From Sphingomonas sp. PP-F2F-A104-K0414 (GTDB lineage: Bacteria > Pseudomonadota > Alphaproteobacteria > Sphingomonadales > Sphingomonadaceae), in contig NZ_SLYD01000007.1 in NCBI RefSeq assembly GCF_004340945.1, positions 1 through 64,000 on the forward strand: a stretch of 64,000 nt of DNA, written 5' to 3'. Made by a program: the position numbers and the translations under genes. Positions 1 to 8,136 of this stretch are shown here, one piece after another (positions within the stretch are counted from its first letter, which is position 1; every line of letters starts with the position of its first letter). The notes below the pieces were generated by a model, which ran no database searches, was not told where the DNA came from, and saw only the letters and a list, made by a program, of their open reading frames with translations.

Positions 1-74
1 GTGTCGCCGACGCCATTCAGTTCGCTGATCTTGGTCGTGTAGGCGTCAAACTTGAGACGGGTTTCGTTGCGCAT
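1..74 (-). CDS. P2-like major capsid protein (gpN), N-terminal fragment
   Basis: Only the first 24 codons are inside the window; the rest lies to the left. The start reads MRNETRLKFDAYTTKISELN, which closely resembles the start of the P2 gpN capsid protein (MRQETR-KFNAY---AELNG). An AGGAG ribosome site sits about 9 bases ahead of the ATG. It lies directly downstream of the scaffold gene in the same direction, as gpO-gpN do in P2. The family forms the T=7 phage head after scaffold-directed assembly. The call rests on a short stretch plus gene order. Confidence 0.8.
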   Translation of the reverse strand, partial: MRNETRLKFDAYTTKISELNGVGD

Positions 75-125
75 GGGGGCGGCTCCTGGGCGAATGTCGG
101 TCGGGTCGAAGGGGGTGGCTGCTTG

Positions 126-953
126 TCAGCAGTCCGTGGCGGGCTCGCCGGTGCCGCCATTGGCGGCCGTGCGGCTGAAGTCCTTTTCGGGCGTGGCCTC
201 GAGTTTGGCCTGCAGCGTCGCGAACTGGCCATGCAGCTCGGCATGGGCGTCGGTGATCGGCTTGATTGCAGCCGCGATCGACTTGCCGACAACGTCGCCC
301 ATCTGCGTGGTGAACGCCGCGGCATCGAAATTGTCGTTGGCGGGTGCCGGGGGCGTTGCAACCTCGACCTTCTCGGGCTTGCCGCCCTTCAACGTTGCCG
401 CGAGTGCGGAAAAGAAACCGGCGACGGCACCTTCAACCTTGGCCGGATCGGACGCAGGCGTGTCGAATTCCAGCGTGACGGCATCGGACGAGGCAGCGAA
501 GACGGTGCCCGGCGCAGAGCGCGAGAATTGCAGACGCTGCGTGCCGATCGAGGCGGGCTTGTCGGTGAAGGCGAGACCGATCAGGCCCACCTTGTCGGTG
601 CCGGCATAGCTCGGCGTCAGCTCAACCGAGGGATACGGCTTCTGGTCTGCCTTCACGAGCGCGACGAGCTGGTCGTTGCCCTGAACCTGACAATAGAGCG
701 CCTTGCGCTTCTCGACCTTGCCGTCGATCGTGAAATCGTCGCTCTGCACCTTCACCGCGACGACATCGCCGTACCCGTTGAACGGGGGCTCGGGGCTGTA
801 ACCAGCCAGATGCTCGACATTGATGCGCGGGCTGTAGGTCTCGGCGTTGAACGTCGAGAAGACCTCGTCGATCATCTCGTCGGTGATGACGCGCCCGTCG
901 CTGATCGTCGCGCCGGATACGAATGCGCGGAAGAACTTGCTCTTGGTGCCCAT
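126..953 (-). CDS. P2-like capsid scaffolding protein / serine protease (gpO)
   Basis: 275 aa, matching the GPO family, which scaffolds the phage capsid and cleaves itself and the capsid protein. With the ATG at 953, Asp19 and His48 fall at the same positions as the P2 gpO catalytic residues, and Ser109 (in PYPSVE) matches P2 Ser107. This supports both start and activity. A GAGGGA site lies ahead of that ATG; an upstream in-frame TTG at 977 is less likely. The C-terminal third is Ala/Lys/Glu-rich and predicted helical, as expected for the scaffold part. It is divergent from the terminase gene, the P2 arrangement. Confidence 0.88.
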   Translation of the reverse strand: MGTKSKFFRAFVSGATISDGRVITDEMIDEVFSTFNAETYSPRINVEHLAGYSPEPPFNGYGDVVAVKVQSDDFTIDGKVEKRKALYCQVQGNDQLVALVKADQKPYPSVELTPSYAGTDKVGLIGLAFTDKPASIGTQRLQFSRSAPGTVFAASSDAVTLEFDTPASDPAKVEGAVAGFFSALAATLKGGKPEKVEVATPPAPANDNFDAAAFTTQMGDVVGKSIAAAIKPITDAHAELHGQFATLQAKLEATPEKDFSRTAANGGTGEPATDC

Positions 954-1052
954 GGCGGTCGGTCCCTCGGGGTTCAAAATCGGTGGGCCGCGTCAGGCGG
1001 CATCTGGAAGCCGCAAAGGGACCGAAAGTGCCGCCTCTCTCAAGCGTGCGCA

Positions 1053-1075
1053 GGTGTGGGATCGCATTCCACACC
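1053..1075. promoter_or_regulatory. Dyad GGTGTGG-N9-CCACACC between divergent phage late genes
   Basis: A perfect 7-bp inverted repeat with a 9-base spacer lies in the 171-bp gap between the scaffold and terminase genes, about 60 bp ahead of the terminase ATG. P2-like late promoters are activated by Ogr/Delta zinc-finger proteins that bind a TGT-N12-ACA dyad upstream of -35; here the outer spacing is TGT-N13-ACA, one base longer. The role as a late-gene activator site is inferred from position and shape. Confidence 0.45.
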
Positions 1076-1124
1076 CTAGACACGGTGCGGACGCCCCCGA
1101 TCGCGCGGCAAGGTCCGCCGCGAC

Positions 1125-2945
1125 ATGGACAAGCTCCCCGCAGATACCGGCATGCCGTTGCCATCCTCGACGTTCCCGATTCCCGTGGACGTGCGTCGAC
1201 AGGCGCGCAGCCTGTACTGGCAGCGCTGGGGCGTCCCGCAGATCGCGGAGGAACTGCACCTCAATCCGAAGACGGTCCAAAGCTGGAAGGATCGCGACAA
1301 ATGGGACGATGCGCCGTGCATCGCCAAGATCGAGGACCATCTCGAGGCGCGGCTTTGCGGGCTGATCGCGAAGGACAAGAAGACCGGCGGGGATCTGAAG
1401 GAGATCGACCTCCTGATGCGCGCGGTCACGTCGGCCGCGCGCGTGCGCCGCTTCGAAGCGCCCGGCGGGCACGAGGGCGACCTCAACGATAAGGTCGGCA
1501 ACCGCAACGCCGGTGATCGCAAGGCTGGCAAGCCGAAGAACCACTTCACGACCGAACAGGTCGAGCAACTCGAGCAGATCTTTCACGACGAGCTGTTCGG
1601 CTATCAGGAGGATTGGTGGGGCGCGAAGGATCAGCGCACACGCATGATCCTCAAATCGCGCCAGATCGGCGCGACATGGTATTTCGCCCGCGAGGCGCTG
1701 CTCGACGCGCTACGTGGGGGCGGCAACCAGATCTTCCTGTCGGCGTCGAAAAATCAGGCGCACATTTTTCGCAACTACATCGTCCAGTTCGCGGCGCGCG
1801 TCGGCGTGAAGCTGCAGGGCGATCCGATCGTGCTGACGGCCGACACGATCCCCGCGGGCGAGCCCGCGGCCGAGCTGATCTTCCTCGGCACGAACGCCCG
1901 CACCGCCCAGGGCTATCACGGCAATTTCTACTTCGACGAGTTCTTCTGGACCTACGGCTTCGAGGAGCTGAACAAGGTCGCCAGCGCGATGGCGATGCAC
2001 AAGCGCTGGCGCCGAACCTATTTCTCGACCCCGTCAACCATTGCGCATCAGGGCCATCCGTACTGGACGGGCGAGCGGCGCAACCGGCGGGTCAAGAAAG
2101 CCGACCGGATCGAGATCGATGTTTCGCACGCCCGGTTGCAGGCAGGCGTGCTGTGCGAAGATCAGGTCTGGCGGCAGATCGTCACGATCGAAGACGCCGC
2201 GGCGCGCGGCTGCGACCTGTTCAACCTCGACGAGCTGCGCATCGAATATGCGCCAGACGAATTCGCCAACCTGCTCATGTGCCAGTTCGTCGACGACAGC
2301 CTGTCGGCGTTCAAGTTCAACGAGCTGCAGCGGTGCGCGGTCGACGCCATGGTCGACTGGACCGACGTCGACATGCTGGCGAAGCGACCGGTCGGCAATC
2401 GCGAGGTCTGGGCGGGCTATGACCCGCAGGAGAGCGAGGACGGTGACAACGCTGCGCTGGTAATCGCGCTGCCGCCCGACGGCCCCGGCGGGAAGTTCAA
2501 ACTGCTCGAACGCCACCAGATCAAAGGCGACTTTCAGGCGCAGGCCGAGTTCGTCCGCGCGCGCCTTGCACGCTACAATTGCACGTATCTCGGGATCGAC
2601 AAGAAGGGCATCGGCGCGGCGGTCTATCAGATCCTGCGCGACGCCAAGGTGCGCGGCGTGGTCGCGATCGAATACTCGCTCGAGGTGAAAACCGGTCTGG
2701 TCATGAAGGCGCAGCACACCTTCGCCCGCCAGCGTGTCGAATACGACGCCGGCTGGATCGACCTGCAGTCGGCGTTCCTGTCGATCAAGAAAGCGCTGAC
2801 CCAGAGCGGCAAGAGCGTCACCTTCAGGACGAGCCGCACCGAAGCAGTCGGCCACGGCGACCTCGCCTGGGCGGCGATGCACATTTTTATCAACGAACCA
2901 CTCGACGGTCAGGTGCGGCCGAAGACCCGTATGGAGCTATTTTGA
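1125..2945 (+). CDS. P2-like terminase large (ATPase/nuclease) subunit (gpP)
   Basis: 606 aa. An N-terminal helix-turn-helix-like segment (about aa 23-57, GVPQIAEELHLNPKTVQSW) is followed by the packaging ATPase. The Walker A-like motif is SRQIGAT near aa 178-184, the Walker B is FYFDEFFW around aa 268-275, and the RNase H-like nuclease begins at WAGYDPQESEDGD near aa 429-441 with a conserved acidic residue. It cuts concatemeric phage DNA at cos and pumps it into the head through the portal. It is translationally coupled to the portal gene by a TGATG overlap. Length and order match P2 gpP. Confidence 0.93.
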   Translation: MDKLPADTGMPLPSSTFPIPVDVRRQARSLYWQRWGVPQIAEELHLNPKTVQSWKDRDKWDDAPCIAKIEDHLEARLCGLIAKDKKTGGDLKEIDLLMRAVTSAARVRRFEAPGGHEGDLNDKVGNRNAGDRKAGKPKNHFTTEQVEQLEQIFHDELFGYQEDWWGAKDQRTRMILKSRQIGATWYFAREALLDALRGGGNQIFLSASKNQAHIFRNYIVQFAARVGVKLQGDPIVLTADTIPAGEPAAELIFLGTNARTAQGYHGNFYFDEFFWTYGFEELNKVASAMAMHKRWRRTYFSTPSTIAHQGHPYWTGERRNRRVKKADRIEIDVSHARLQAGVLCEDQVWRQIVTIEDAAARGCDLFNLDELRIEYAPDEFANLLMCQFVDDSLSAFKFNELQRCAVDAMVDWTDVDMLAKRPVGNREVWAGYDPQESEDGDNAALVIALPPDGPGGKFKLLERHQIKGDFQAQAEFVRARLARYNCTYLGIDKKGIGAAVYQILRDAKVRGVVAIEYSLEVKTGLVMKAQHTFARQRVEYDAGWIDLQSAFLSIKKALTQSGKSVTFRTSRTEAVGHGDLAWAAMHIFINEPLDGQVRPKTRMELF

Positions 2946-3979
2946 TGAACCAGTTGCCCGCCTTTGGCGCGAACACGCCCGCGCAAACGAGCCGGGCAAC
3001 CGCGTTTTCGTTCGGCGATCCCGAGCCCGTGCTGAACCGCCGCGAGATCATGGACATGGTCGAGTGCTACAAGACCGACCGCTGGTATGAGCCGCCTTTA
3101 TCGCTGGACGGCCTCGCGCGAGCGTTCCGCGTATCGCCGCATCATAGTTCGGCGATCATGCTCAAGCGCAACCTGCTGGTCGCGTCGTTCGACCCCGTCA
3201 CGCGCGGCGCGTCGACGGTGCCGGTGCTGTCGCGGTCGGCGTTTGGTCGCGCGGTGCAGGACTATCTCGTGTTCGGCAACGCCTATGTCGAGCGGCGCGA
3301 CAACGTGATCGGCGGGTTGCTTCGGCTCGATCACTGCCTCGCGAAATATACCCGCCGCGGCATCGTGGCCGGTGAGTTCTTCTGGTCGCCGGGGCTGGCA
3401 GCAGCGACCGCGTTCAAGCCGGGTAGCGTCATCCAGATCATGCAGCCCGACATCAATCAGGAAATCTACGGCGTGCCTGAATATCTCAGCGCGTTGCAGT
3501 CGGCGCTGCTGAACGAGGCGGCGACGCTGTTCCGGCGTCGCTACTATCTGAACGGCAGTCACGCCGGGTATATCCTCTACGCCACCGGCGACATCGATGA
3601 GAACGACACCGACGAGCTGCGCGACGCGCTGAAGAACTCGAAGGGGCCGGGTAACTTCAAAAACCTGTTCGTCCACGCGCCCGGCGGCAAGGAGGGCAGC
3701 ATCAAGATCCTGCCGATCGCTGAGGTGGGCGCGAAAGACGAGTTCCTCGGGATCAAGAACGCGACGCGCGACGACGTGCTGGCGGCGCACCGCACCCCGC
3801 CTTCGGTGCTGGGAATCGTACCGGCGCAGGGTTCACAGCTCGGCAAGATCAGCGAAGCCGTCGATATGTTCTTCGAGCTGGAGATCCTGCCCCTGCAGAT
3901 GGCGTTCCTCGAGATCAATGACCGCGTCGGCTTCGAAGCCGTCCGGTTCAATCCGCGGGCCATCGCGCCCGCCAAATAG
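2945..3979 (+). CDS. P2-like portal protein (gpQ)
   Basis: 344 aa, the same length as P2 gpQ. The protein forms the dodecameric portal vertex through which DNA enters and leaves the capsid. The family is recognisable from segments such as YEPPLSLDGLARAFRVSPHH, the LVFGNAYVERR stretch, and RTPPSVLGIVPAQGSQLGK near the C terminus. Its ATG overlaps the terminase stop (TGATG), so the two are coupled. In P2 the cos site follows gpQ directly, which fits the gene-free 129 bp downstream here. Confidence 0.93.
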   Translation: MNQLPAFGANTPAQTSRATAFSFGDPEPVLNRREIMDMVECYKTDRWYEPPLSLDGLARAFRVSPHHSSAIMLKRNLLVASFDPVTRGASTVPVLSRSAFGRAVQDYLVFGNAYVERRDNVIGGLLRLDHCLAKYTRRGIVAGEFFWSPGLAAATAFKPGSVIQIMQPDINQEIYGVPEYLSALQSALLNEAATLFRRRYYLNGSHAGYILYATGDIDENDTDELRDALKNSKGPGNFKNLFVHAPGGKEGSIKILPIAEVGAKDEFLGIKNATRDDVLAAHRTPPSVLGIVPAQGSQLGKISEAVDMFFELEILPLQMAFLEINDRVGFEAVRFNPRAIAPAK

Positions 3980-4108
3980 CTTTCGCGTCCGGCATAGCCG
4001 GGCGGGGGATGTCGGGGTGCAACCCGGCAAACCGACGAGGTTCACTCTCGCCATGACCAACGGCCATCGGCCATCCCGCACCCTGCCGATTCGCAGGGTA
4101 CGGGTCTT
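3980..4108. other. Non-coding gap after portal gene; probable cos region
   Basis: The gap holds no convincing gene. In P2-like phages cos lies right after gpQ. The first bases here, GCTTTCGCGTCCGGC, resemble one strand of the P2 cohesive end (GCTTTCCCCGCCACGCC) but are not identical. A perfect 7-bp stem (ACCCTGC / GCAGGGT, 4080-4099) with a 6-base loop closes the gap before the methylase start. The cos assignment is inferred from position. Confidence 0.35.
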
Positions 4109-4930
4109 ATGAAGCGAGAACGAAAAGTGAACACCCTGAATCTTGTTCAGCCCGTCGCACCCGCCGCAGGCTATATTGGCGGCAAGCGCAATCTGGCCTC
4201 GCGGCTGGTCACGATGATCGAGCGTGTCGATCACGACGGCTATGCCGAGCCCTTTGTCGGCATGGGCGGGATCTTCCTGCGACGCCGATCGCGACCGAAG
4301 GTCGAGGTGATCAACGACGTGTCCGGCGATGTCGTGACGTTCTTCCGCGTCCTTCAGCGCCACTACCCGTACATGATCGACATGCTGCGCTTTCGCGTGG
4401 CTGCTCGCGCAGAGTTCGAACGGCTGAAGGGGACACCGCCTGAGGCACTGACCGACCTCGAGCGCGCATGCCGGTTCCTGTACCTTCAGCGCCTGGCATT
4501 CGGTGGCAAGGTCAACGGCCGATACTTCGGCGTCGATAAGTCTCAGGGCGCCCGGTTCAACGTCACCAAACTGGAACCGCTGCTGGCGGACATTCACGAA
4601 CGGCTTGCCGGGGTGACGATCGAGCAGCTCGGCTATGCCGATTTCATCCGTCGCTACGATCGCGCAGGGATGCTGTTTTATCTCGATCCGCCCTATTGGG
4701 GTTGCGAGAAGGACTATGGTCAGGACGTGTTCGGCCGGGCCGACTTCGACCAACTCGCCGCGCAGCTTGCCGGCATCAAGGGCAAGTTCCTCCTGTCGAT
4801 CAACGACACGCCCGGCGTGCGCGAGACGTTCGCCGGCTTCCACATGATCGAGGCCGACACGACGTATACGGTCGGCGCGGGGCCCACGATCAAAGCCAGC
4901 GAGTTGATCGTCTCAAACTTCACAATCTAA
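4109..4930 (+). CDS. Phage DNA N6-adenine methyltransferase (D12/Dam class)
   Basis: 273 aa. The SAM-binding motif is PFVGMGG near aa 48-54 and the catalytic motif is DPPY at aa 193-196, the order of the D12 (alpha-group, Dam) family. An N-terminal segment GYIGGKRNLA is also typical. It probably methylates phage DNA, protecting it from host restriction or marking packaging or replication sites; the target is not readable from sequence. It sits just beyond the probable cos site, where P2 carries accessory (tin/old) genes. The ATG at 4109 has only a weak ribosome site; GTG at 4127 is an alternative start. Confidence 0.9.
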   Translation: MKRERKVNTLNLVQPVAPAAGYIGGKRNLASRLVTMIERVDHDGYAEPFVGMGGIFLRRRSRPKVEVINDVSGDVVTFFRVLQRHYPYMIDMLRFRVAARAEFERLKGTPPEALTDLERACRFLYLQRLAFGGKVNGRYFGVDKSQGARFNVTKLEPLLADIHERLAGVTIEQLGYADFIRRYDRAGMLFYLDPPYWGCEKDYGQDVFGRADFDQLAAQLAGIKGKFLLSINDTPGVRETFAGFHMIEADTTYTVGAGPTIKASELIVSNFTI

Positions 4931-4934
4931 GGGG

Positions 4935-4964
4935 GAGAGCCGCGTGCTTAGGCCCGCGGCTCTC
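4935..4964. terminator. Bidirectional hairpin between convergent genes
   Basis: GAGAGCCGCG pairs perfectly with CGCGGCTCTC across a 10-base loop, 5 bp after the methylase stop and 5 bp before the stop of the convergent small secreted gene. There is no long T-run, so it may work weakly or with Rho. Confidence 0.6.
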
Positions 4965-4969
4965 AGTCT

Positions 4970-5230
4970 TCAGTTGCCGGCCAAATCGATTGCTTCAACG
5001 AACGCATTCAGATCGGCTGCGTCCTTATCGTGTGTGGGGCTTGCAGTACTTGAGAAGCGCGGATCGGTGCGGCCAACCCCACCGCCGACCGGGGCAGTGC
5101 AACCCACATCGGGCTCAACGTCGTCGTTCAATTCGCGCTGGCAGTAGCGTTGCGCCTGAGCCGGCATAGCCTGGACACTTACAGTTGCCAAAGTCACGAG
5201 AGCGAAAGCCAAACGTTTCTTGATAGCCAT
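4970..5230 (-). CDS. Small secreted protein of unknown function
   Basis: 86 aa with a clear signal peptide: a KKR start, a hydrophobic core, and a probable AQA cleavage site near aa 26. The mature part is about 60 aa, acidic, with two cysteines (RYCQRE and DVGCTAP) that could form a disulfide. A GGAG ribosome site lies 7 bases ahead of the ATG. I do not recognise a family. It lies in the prophage accessory segment, convergent with the methylase; it could be a lysogenic-conversion (moron) gene. Confidence 0.65.
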   Translation of the reverse strand: MAIKKRLAFALVTLATVSVQAMPAQAQRYCQRELNDDVEPDVGCTAPVGGGVGRTDPRFSSTASPTHDKDAADLNAFVEAIDLAGN

Positions 5231-5785
5231 CTCTGTTCTCCGATTCGCTGAGTGAAGCCAGCGATTGAGAGGATGACATAATGTTCACGTTTGCCAACCC
5301 GTTACGATCCTTGGCCTTCTGGCCCGCCCTGCATTAAACAGACTGCTCGTTACGGGCTCGGCAAAAGCGTAAGGCGGAGCCGGGGTTGATGTGTTGTCAT
5401 CGTCCACACCACGACGACCGCCGCGCGCGCCCGGCCGGCGGATCTCGGTGTCGCGACCCCGAATACCGCGCAAGAACCCCCGCCTCGCCCGCGAGCTTTT
5501 TAGGTGGCTTTGGATGCAGTTCGCGGATCTGCTGCAGCCCCATAGGAAATGCGCCGCTAGGGGCGGTTTTAGACGCATCGATTGGATGCAGATTGCTGCA
5601 CCTAGATAGCGCCATACCGGTTGAATTGATTTACGTCCGGATGGTGGCAGGATAATCAATCTGCGGCACCCCCAGCAACCTTGCGACGGCGACCATCTTT
5701 CGATGTCTTGCGGCCCTACTTAGTCGTGAAACAAAATTTTTTGGGAGCATGACACGTCGCGCATCGGGTTTTTCCGGCGCTAATT
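5231..5785. other. Gene-poor stretch, probably degraded prophage DNA
   Basis: No reading frame here has convincing start, ribosome site and protein-like composition; the longest reverse frame (5285-5659) is Arg/Gly-rich and looks spurious. Two direct copies of TTGGATGCAG (5510-5519 and 5582-5591), each followed by GCTGCA, are the only structure seen. It may be the remnant of a lost phage gene or a control region. Confidence 0.4.
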
Positions 5786-6895
5786 TCACGTGGCAAACCC
5801 ACCAAATCTCTCTTCGATGAGAATATCCGTACCGTCTATAACGAATTCCCTTATATTAAATCCGTTGCCGCTTGTCCTTCGAAACCCGTAAACAGCCGAT
5901 GTCTGGTGGAAGTTGCCATTTCCAGACTTATAACAAACTACTATGGTCAATGTCGGATAATAATTCTCGGTATATGTATTGTCAGAAATCTCAAATCTCA
6001 TGCCGGAAACACCGTTATCTATTTGGCCGGGAAACATAATTTTACCGGGATCTTCACGTGTTTTACACGTGTTAACCCAATTATTGATTATGTCTTTGCT
6101 ACTATATTTAGCGTCGGCCCACGTGCTCAATCCGGAATGCAGATAGCTCCACCAAAATACATCATAAGCTGGTCGTCCACCCCTGCATTCAATGCTAAAC
6201 TCAAATAATCCTTGAACAAAATGAGGCTCGTCTAGGTATGAAAAATTCCTATTAGAGACTTGCAGGGCTCCTACGTTGAGGGACTGTATCTTCTTTATCT
6301 TCAAAATAACCCAAGGGCGCGTTTCCTGAAGTTGCGCCTCAAGAAATAGGCTATTTGATCTTTTTGTTGCGGCAAGCGTCTTAAGGCCTACCCTAACACT
6401 TTGCTTCGTTTGGAATGCCGCTCTTTGCGCGAACAGTGCGGCCGCACCAGCAGCACCGAGCGTTAATAGACCAACAGCTGCTGCCCACGCGGCAATCACT
6501 GTTTGGCTGTATGCAAGTTCGTTTGCGGCTTCAGCGGCATCCGCCTGTCGATCAGAGTCGATCTCCGCCTGAAAGGCGCGACGATCTTGCTCAAGTAATT
6601 TGAGGCATGCATCTGCCGTGGCCTTACTGGCCACCGTGATACGAGCGTTGCTTTGACCTAGATGGCAGGCAACGGTTCTGGCCTGAAAGTTGGAATATGA
6701 GTCGTGAGAATGCCTGTTGGCGCTCCCTTTCGGCCGGTCTGGTAGCAGCAATGTGCCGAATAAAATTGCGATGCCCAGACTGCCAATAACGGCCCACACA
6801 TATAGCCAGCGGCGACGGACTACTGCCAATATCGGGGGCTGATGATCTTCACCACGAACCTTTCGAGATGCGGCAAATTTAGCTCTCTCTGACAT
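5786..6895 (-). CDS. Two-TM membrane protein of unknown function in the prophage cargo position
   Basis: 369 aa from the ATG at 6895, which has AGGA 8 bases upstream. Order: basic cytoplasmic start, TM1 (about aa 31-52), an extracytoplasmic loop of about 75 aa with two cysteines and a charged helical part, TM2 (about aa 130-157), then about 210 cytoplasmic residues that look beta-rich. The pattern TRPWVILKIKK ... GGRPAYDVFWW resembles a scattered group of uncharacterised two-TM proteins with an Ig-like C terminus found in accessory regions (family impression, unverified). Codon use is clearly more AT-rich than all neighbours, a sign of transfer. It lies between portal/cos and the tRNA, the P2 hotspot for anti-phage genes. 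A defence role is inference. Confidence 0.75.
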   Translation of the reverse strand: MSERAKFAASRKVRGEDHQPPILAVVRRRWLYVWAVIGSLGIAILFGTLLLPDRPKGSANRHSHDSYSNFQARTVACHLGQSNARITVASKATADACLKLLEQDRRAFQAEIDSDRQADAAEAANELAYSQTVIAAWAAAVGLLTLGAAGAAALFAQRAAFQTKQSVRVGLKTLAATKRSNSLFLEAQLQETRPWVILKIKKIQSLNVGALQVSNRNFSYLDEPHFVQGLFEFSIECRGGRPAYDVFWWSYLHSGLSTWADAKYSSKDIINNWVNTCKTREDPGKIMFPGQIDNGVSGMRFEISDNTYTENYYPTLTIVVCYKSGNGNFHQTSAVYGFRRTSGNGFNIREFVIDGTDILIEERFGGFAT

Positions 6896-7026
6896 AGGCA
6901 ATTCCTGGTCATTACCCAACTTACCCGATTGATCCGGTTCGCTTGGTTTCGACCTTTAGCAGGACACCGTGGGGGGCGCTTACGAAACCTTTGTGGACGG
7001 GCATCTGTCCAGGCTGGGGGTATGGC

Positions 7027-7287
7027 GCGGGAAAACCCTAATCTTCCTAACCTCACCGCCGATCCGCATGTAAGCGACTGCGATAACACGATAATTCGAT
7101 TAGGGTCCGACCCTCACCAAGCCTAACCTTTTCAGGTCAAAAACCTAATCCCATTGAAAACAAACGATTTTTCTAACCGGGATAATCAGGGTCATTGGTT
7201 ATAATCTGATTATAGTAATGTTAGGGAAAAGGTTAGGCCAAAAACCGCAGAAATCCGCCGATGTTAGGGGGGTTAGGGTTTTCCCGC
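7027..7287. repeat. Iteron-like TTAGG/CCTAA cluster inside a 15-bp inverted repeat
   Basis: Ten copies of CCTAA(C/T) or its reverse TTAGG(G) occur in 250 bp: near 7037, 7046, 7099, 7122, 7144, 7173, 7220, 7231, 7263 and 7271. Those on the left mostly read CCTAA and those on the right TTAGG. The whole is bounded by a perfect inverted repeat, GCGGGAAAACCCTAA (7027-7041) and its complement (7273-7287). The AT-rich middle holds ATAATCAG (7182-7189) / CTGATTAT (7206-7213). This shape fits a replication origin or a multi-site operator of the phage; which one is not decided by sequence. Confidence 0.7.
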
Positions 7288-7340
7288 CCCCTACTTTATA
7301 TTCTGTGAGCCGCTCCCCTCTTCGTGCTTTCGATTATGGA

Positions 7341-7625
7341 ATGCCACTGGATCCCCGCGAAAGAATGCTCGTGAAGCTCGCCGTCGACGTCGCTCGGGAA
7401 GCGATGGAAGCGGCCGGCAGCGCGCGCGGAGATCCCTCGGCGGTCAGGTTGGCCCTGCGCGTCCTATTGCCGCACTGCCCCGAGCGCTGGCCGCTGACGA
7501 TGTTCTGGGAGTCCTCCGTGCAGGATCATGTCATAGGTCGTGAGCAGGGCATGAACGCCGCTTACAACGGTATCCTGGGCCAGCTGGAGCGAGCCGGTGT
7601 TCTGCCGGTTGGAACGATAAGCTAG
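7341..7625 (+). CDS. Small prophage protein of unknown function
   Basis: 94 aa from the ATG at 7341 (MPLDPRERMLVKLAVDVA). It looks soluble, with a helical N-terminal half rich in Ala/Arg, then LLPHCPERWPLTMFWESSVQ and a helical end. An earlier in-frame start at 7218 would run through the repeat cluster and is unlikely. I do not recognise it. It lies just downstream of the TTAGG cluster, reading away from it, so it could be expressed under, or act on, that site. It is the last gene before the tRNA. Confidence 0.5.
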   Translation: MPLDPRERMLVKLAVDVAREAMEAAGSARGDPSAVRLALRVLLPHCPERWPLTMFWESSVQDHVIGREQGMNAAYNGILGQLERAGVLPVGTIS

Positions 7626-7861
7626 GTCCCAACAGGTCCCACGTTTGTGCCGCTTTTCGTGCCCCCGGCTGTGTCAGCTGGCTGGGGCGGGCAGAACGCT
7701 CGATGAATGATGTATCCGGGCCAGCCTTGGGTAACGTCACCTTAAAAGTAGACCGTAGCGGGAACAGACTGTGCCCCCCGTTGTGCCTACGCGAACCGTA
7801 GCTATCCGCGCGTTTCGCGCGTTAGGATCCGGCTCAAAACCCCGGGGAATGGCGGAAAAGC

Positions 7862-7938
7862 TGGTGCCCCCGGCGAGATTTGAACACGCGGCCTACGGTT
7901 TAGGAAACCGTCGCTCTATCCGGCTGAGCTACGGGGGC
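7862..7938 (-). tRNA. tRNA-Arg (anticodon CCU), likely prophage attachment site
   Basis: 77 nt including an encoded CCA. Acceptor GCCCCCG/CGGGGGC, D-arm GCTC..GAGC, anticodon stem ACGGT/ACCGT with loop TTCCTAA (CCT at 7902-7904). The T-stem GCGTG/CTCGC has a U-U mismatch at positions 52-62. The 3' end faces left towards the prophage genes, as when an integrase uses the 3' part of a tRNA as attB. The att role is inferred; the partner att copy would be outside the window. Confidence 0.9.
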
Positions 7939-8136
7939 ATCCGAATGCGCAGTACGACGGTCGGATGGGGCGATCAAGCGTCTGGTTCGCGATCTGCCAA
8001 GGGTCATTGTTGGGCCGCCAAGGGCCAAGGCGACCGGGTAGCCGCCATCAGGTAACAGAAATCGGGTAGAGACGATCAAGGGGCGACGGGTATCGCTGTC
8101 GATGCCCCGTCGCCGCTTGCCGTGCAGTGCTGGCGG

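Noticed and set aside
5285..5659. 124-codon reverse frame in the prophage gap
   Set aside because: Arg/Gly/Pro-rich, no ribosome site, no recognisable fold; treated as degraded or non-coding DNA.
7218..7340. Upstream start at 7218 for the small prophage gene
   Set aside because: It would translate the TTAGG repeat cluster; the ATG at 7341 gives a normal-looking protein.
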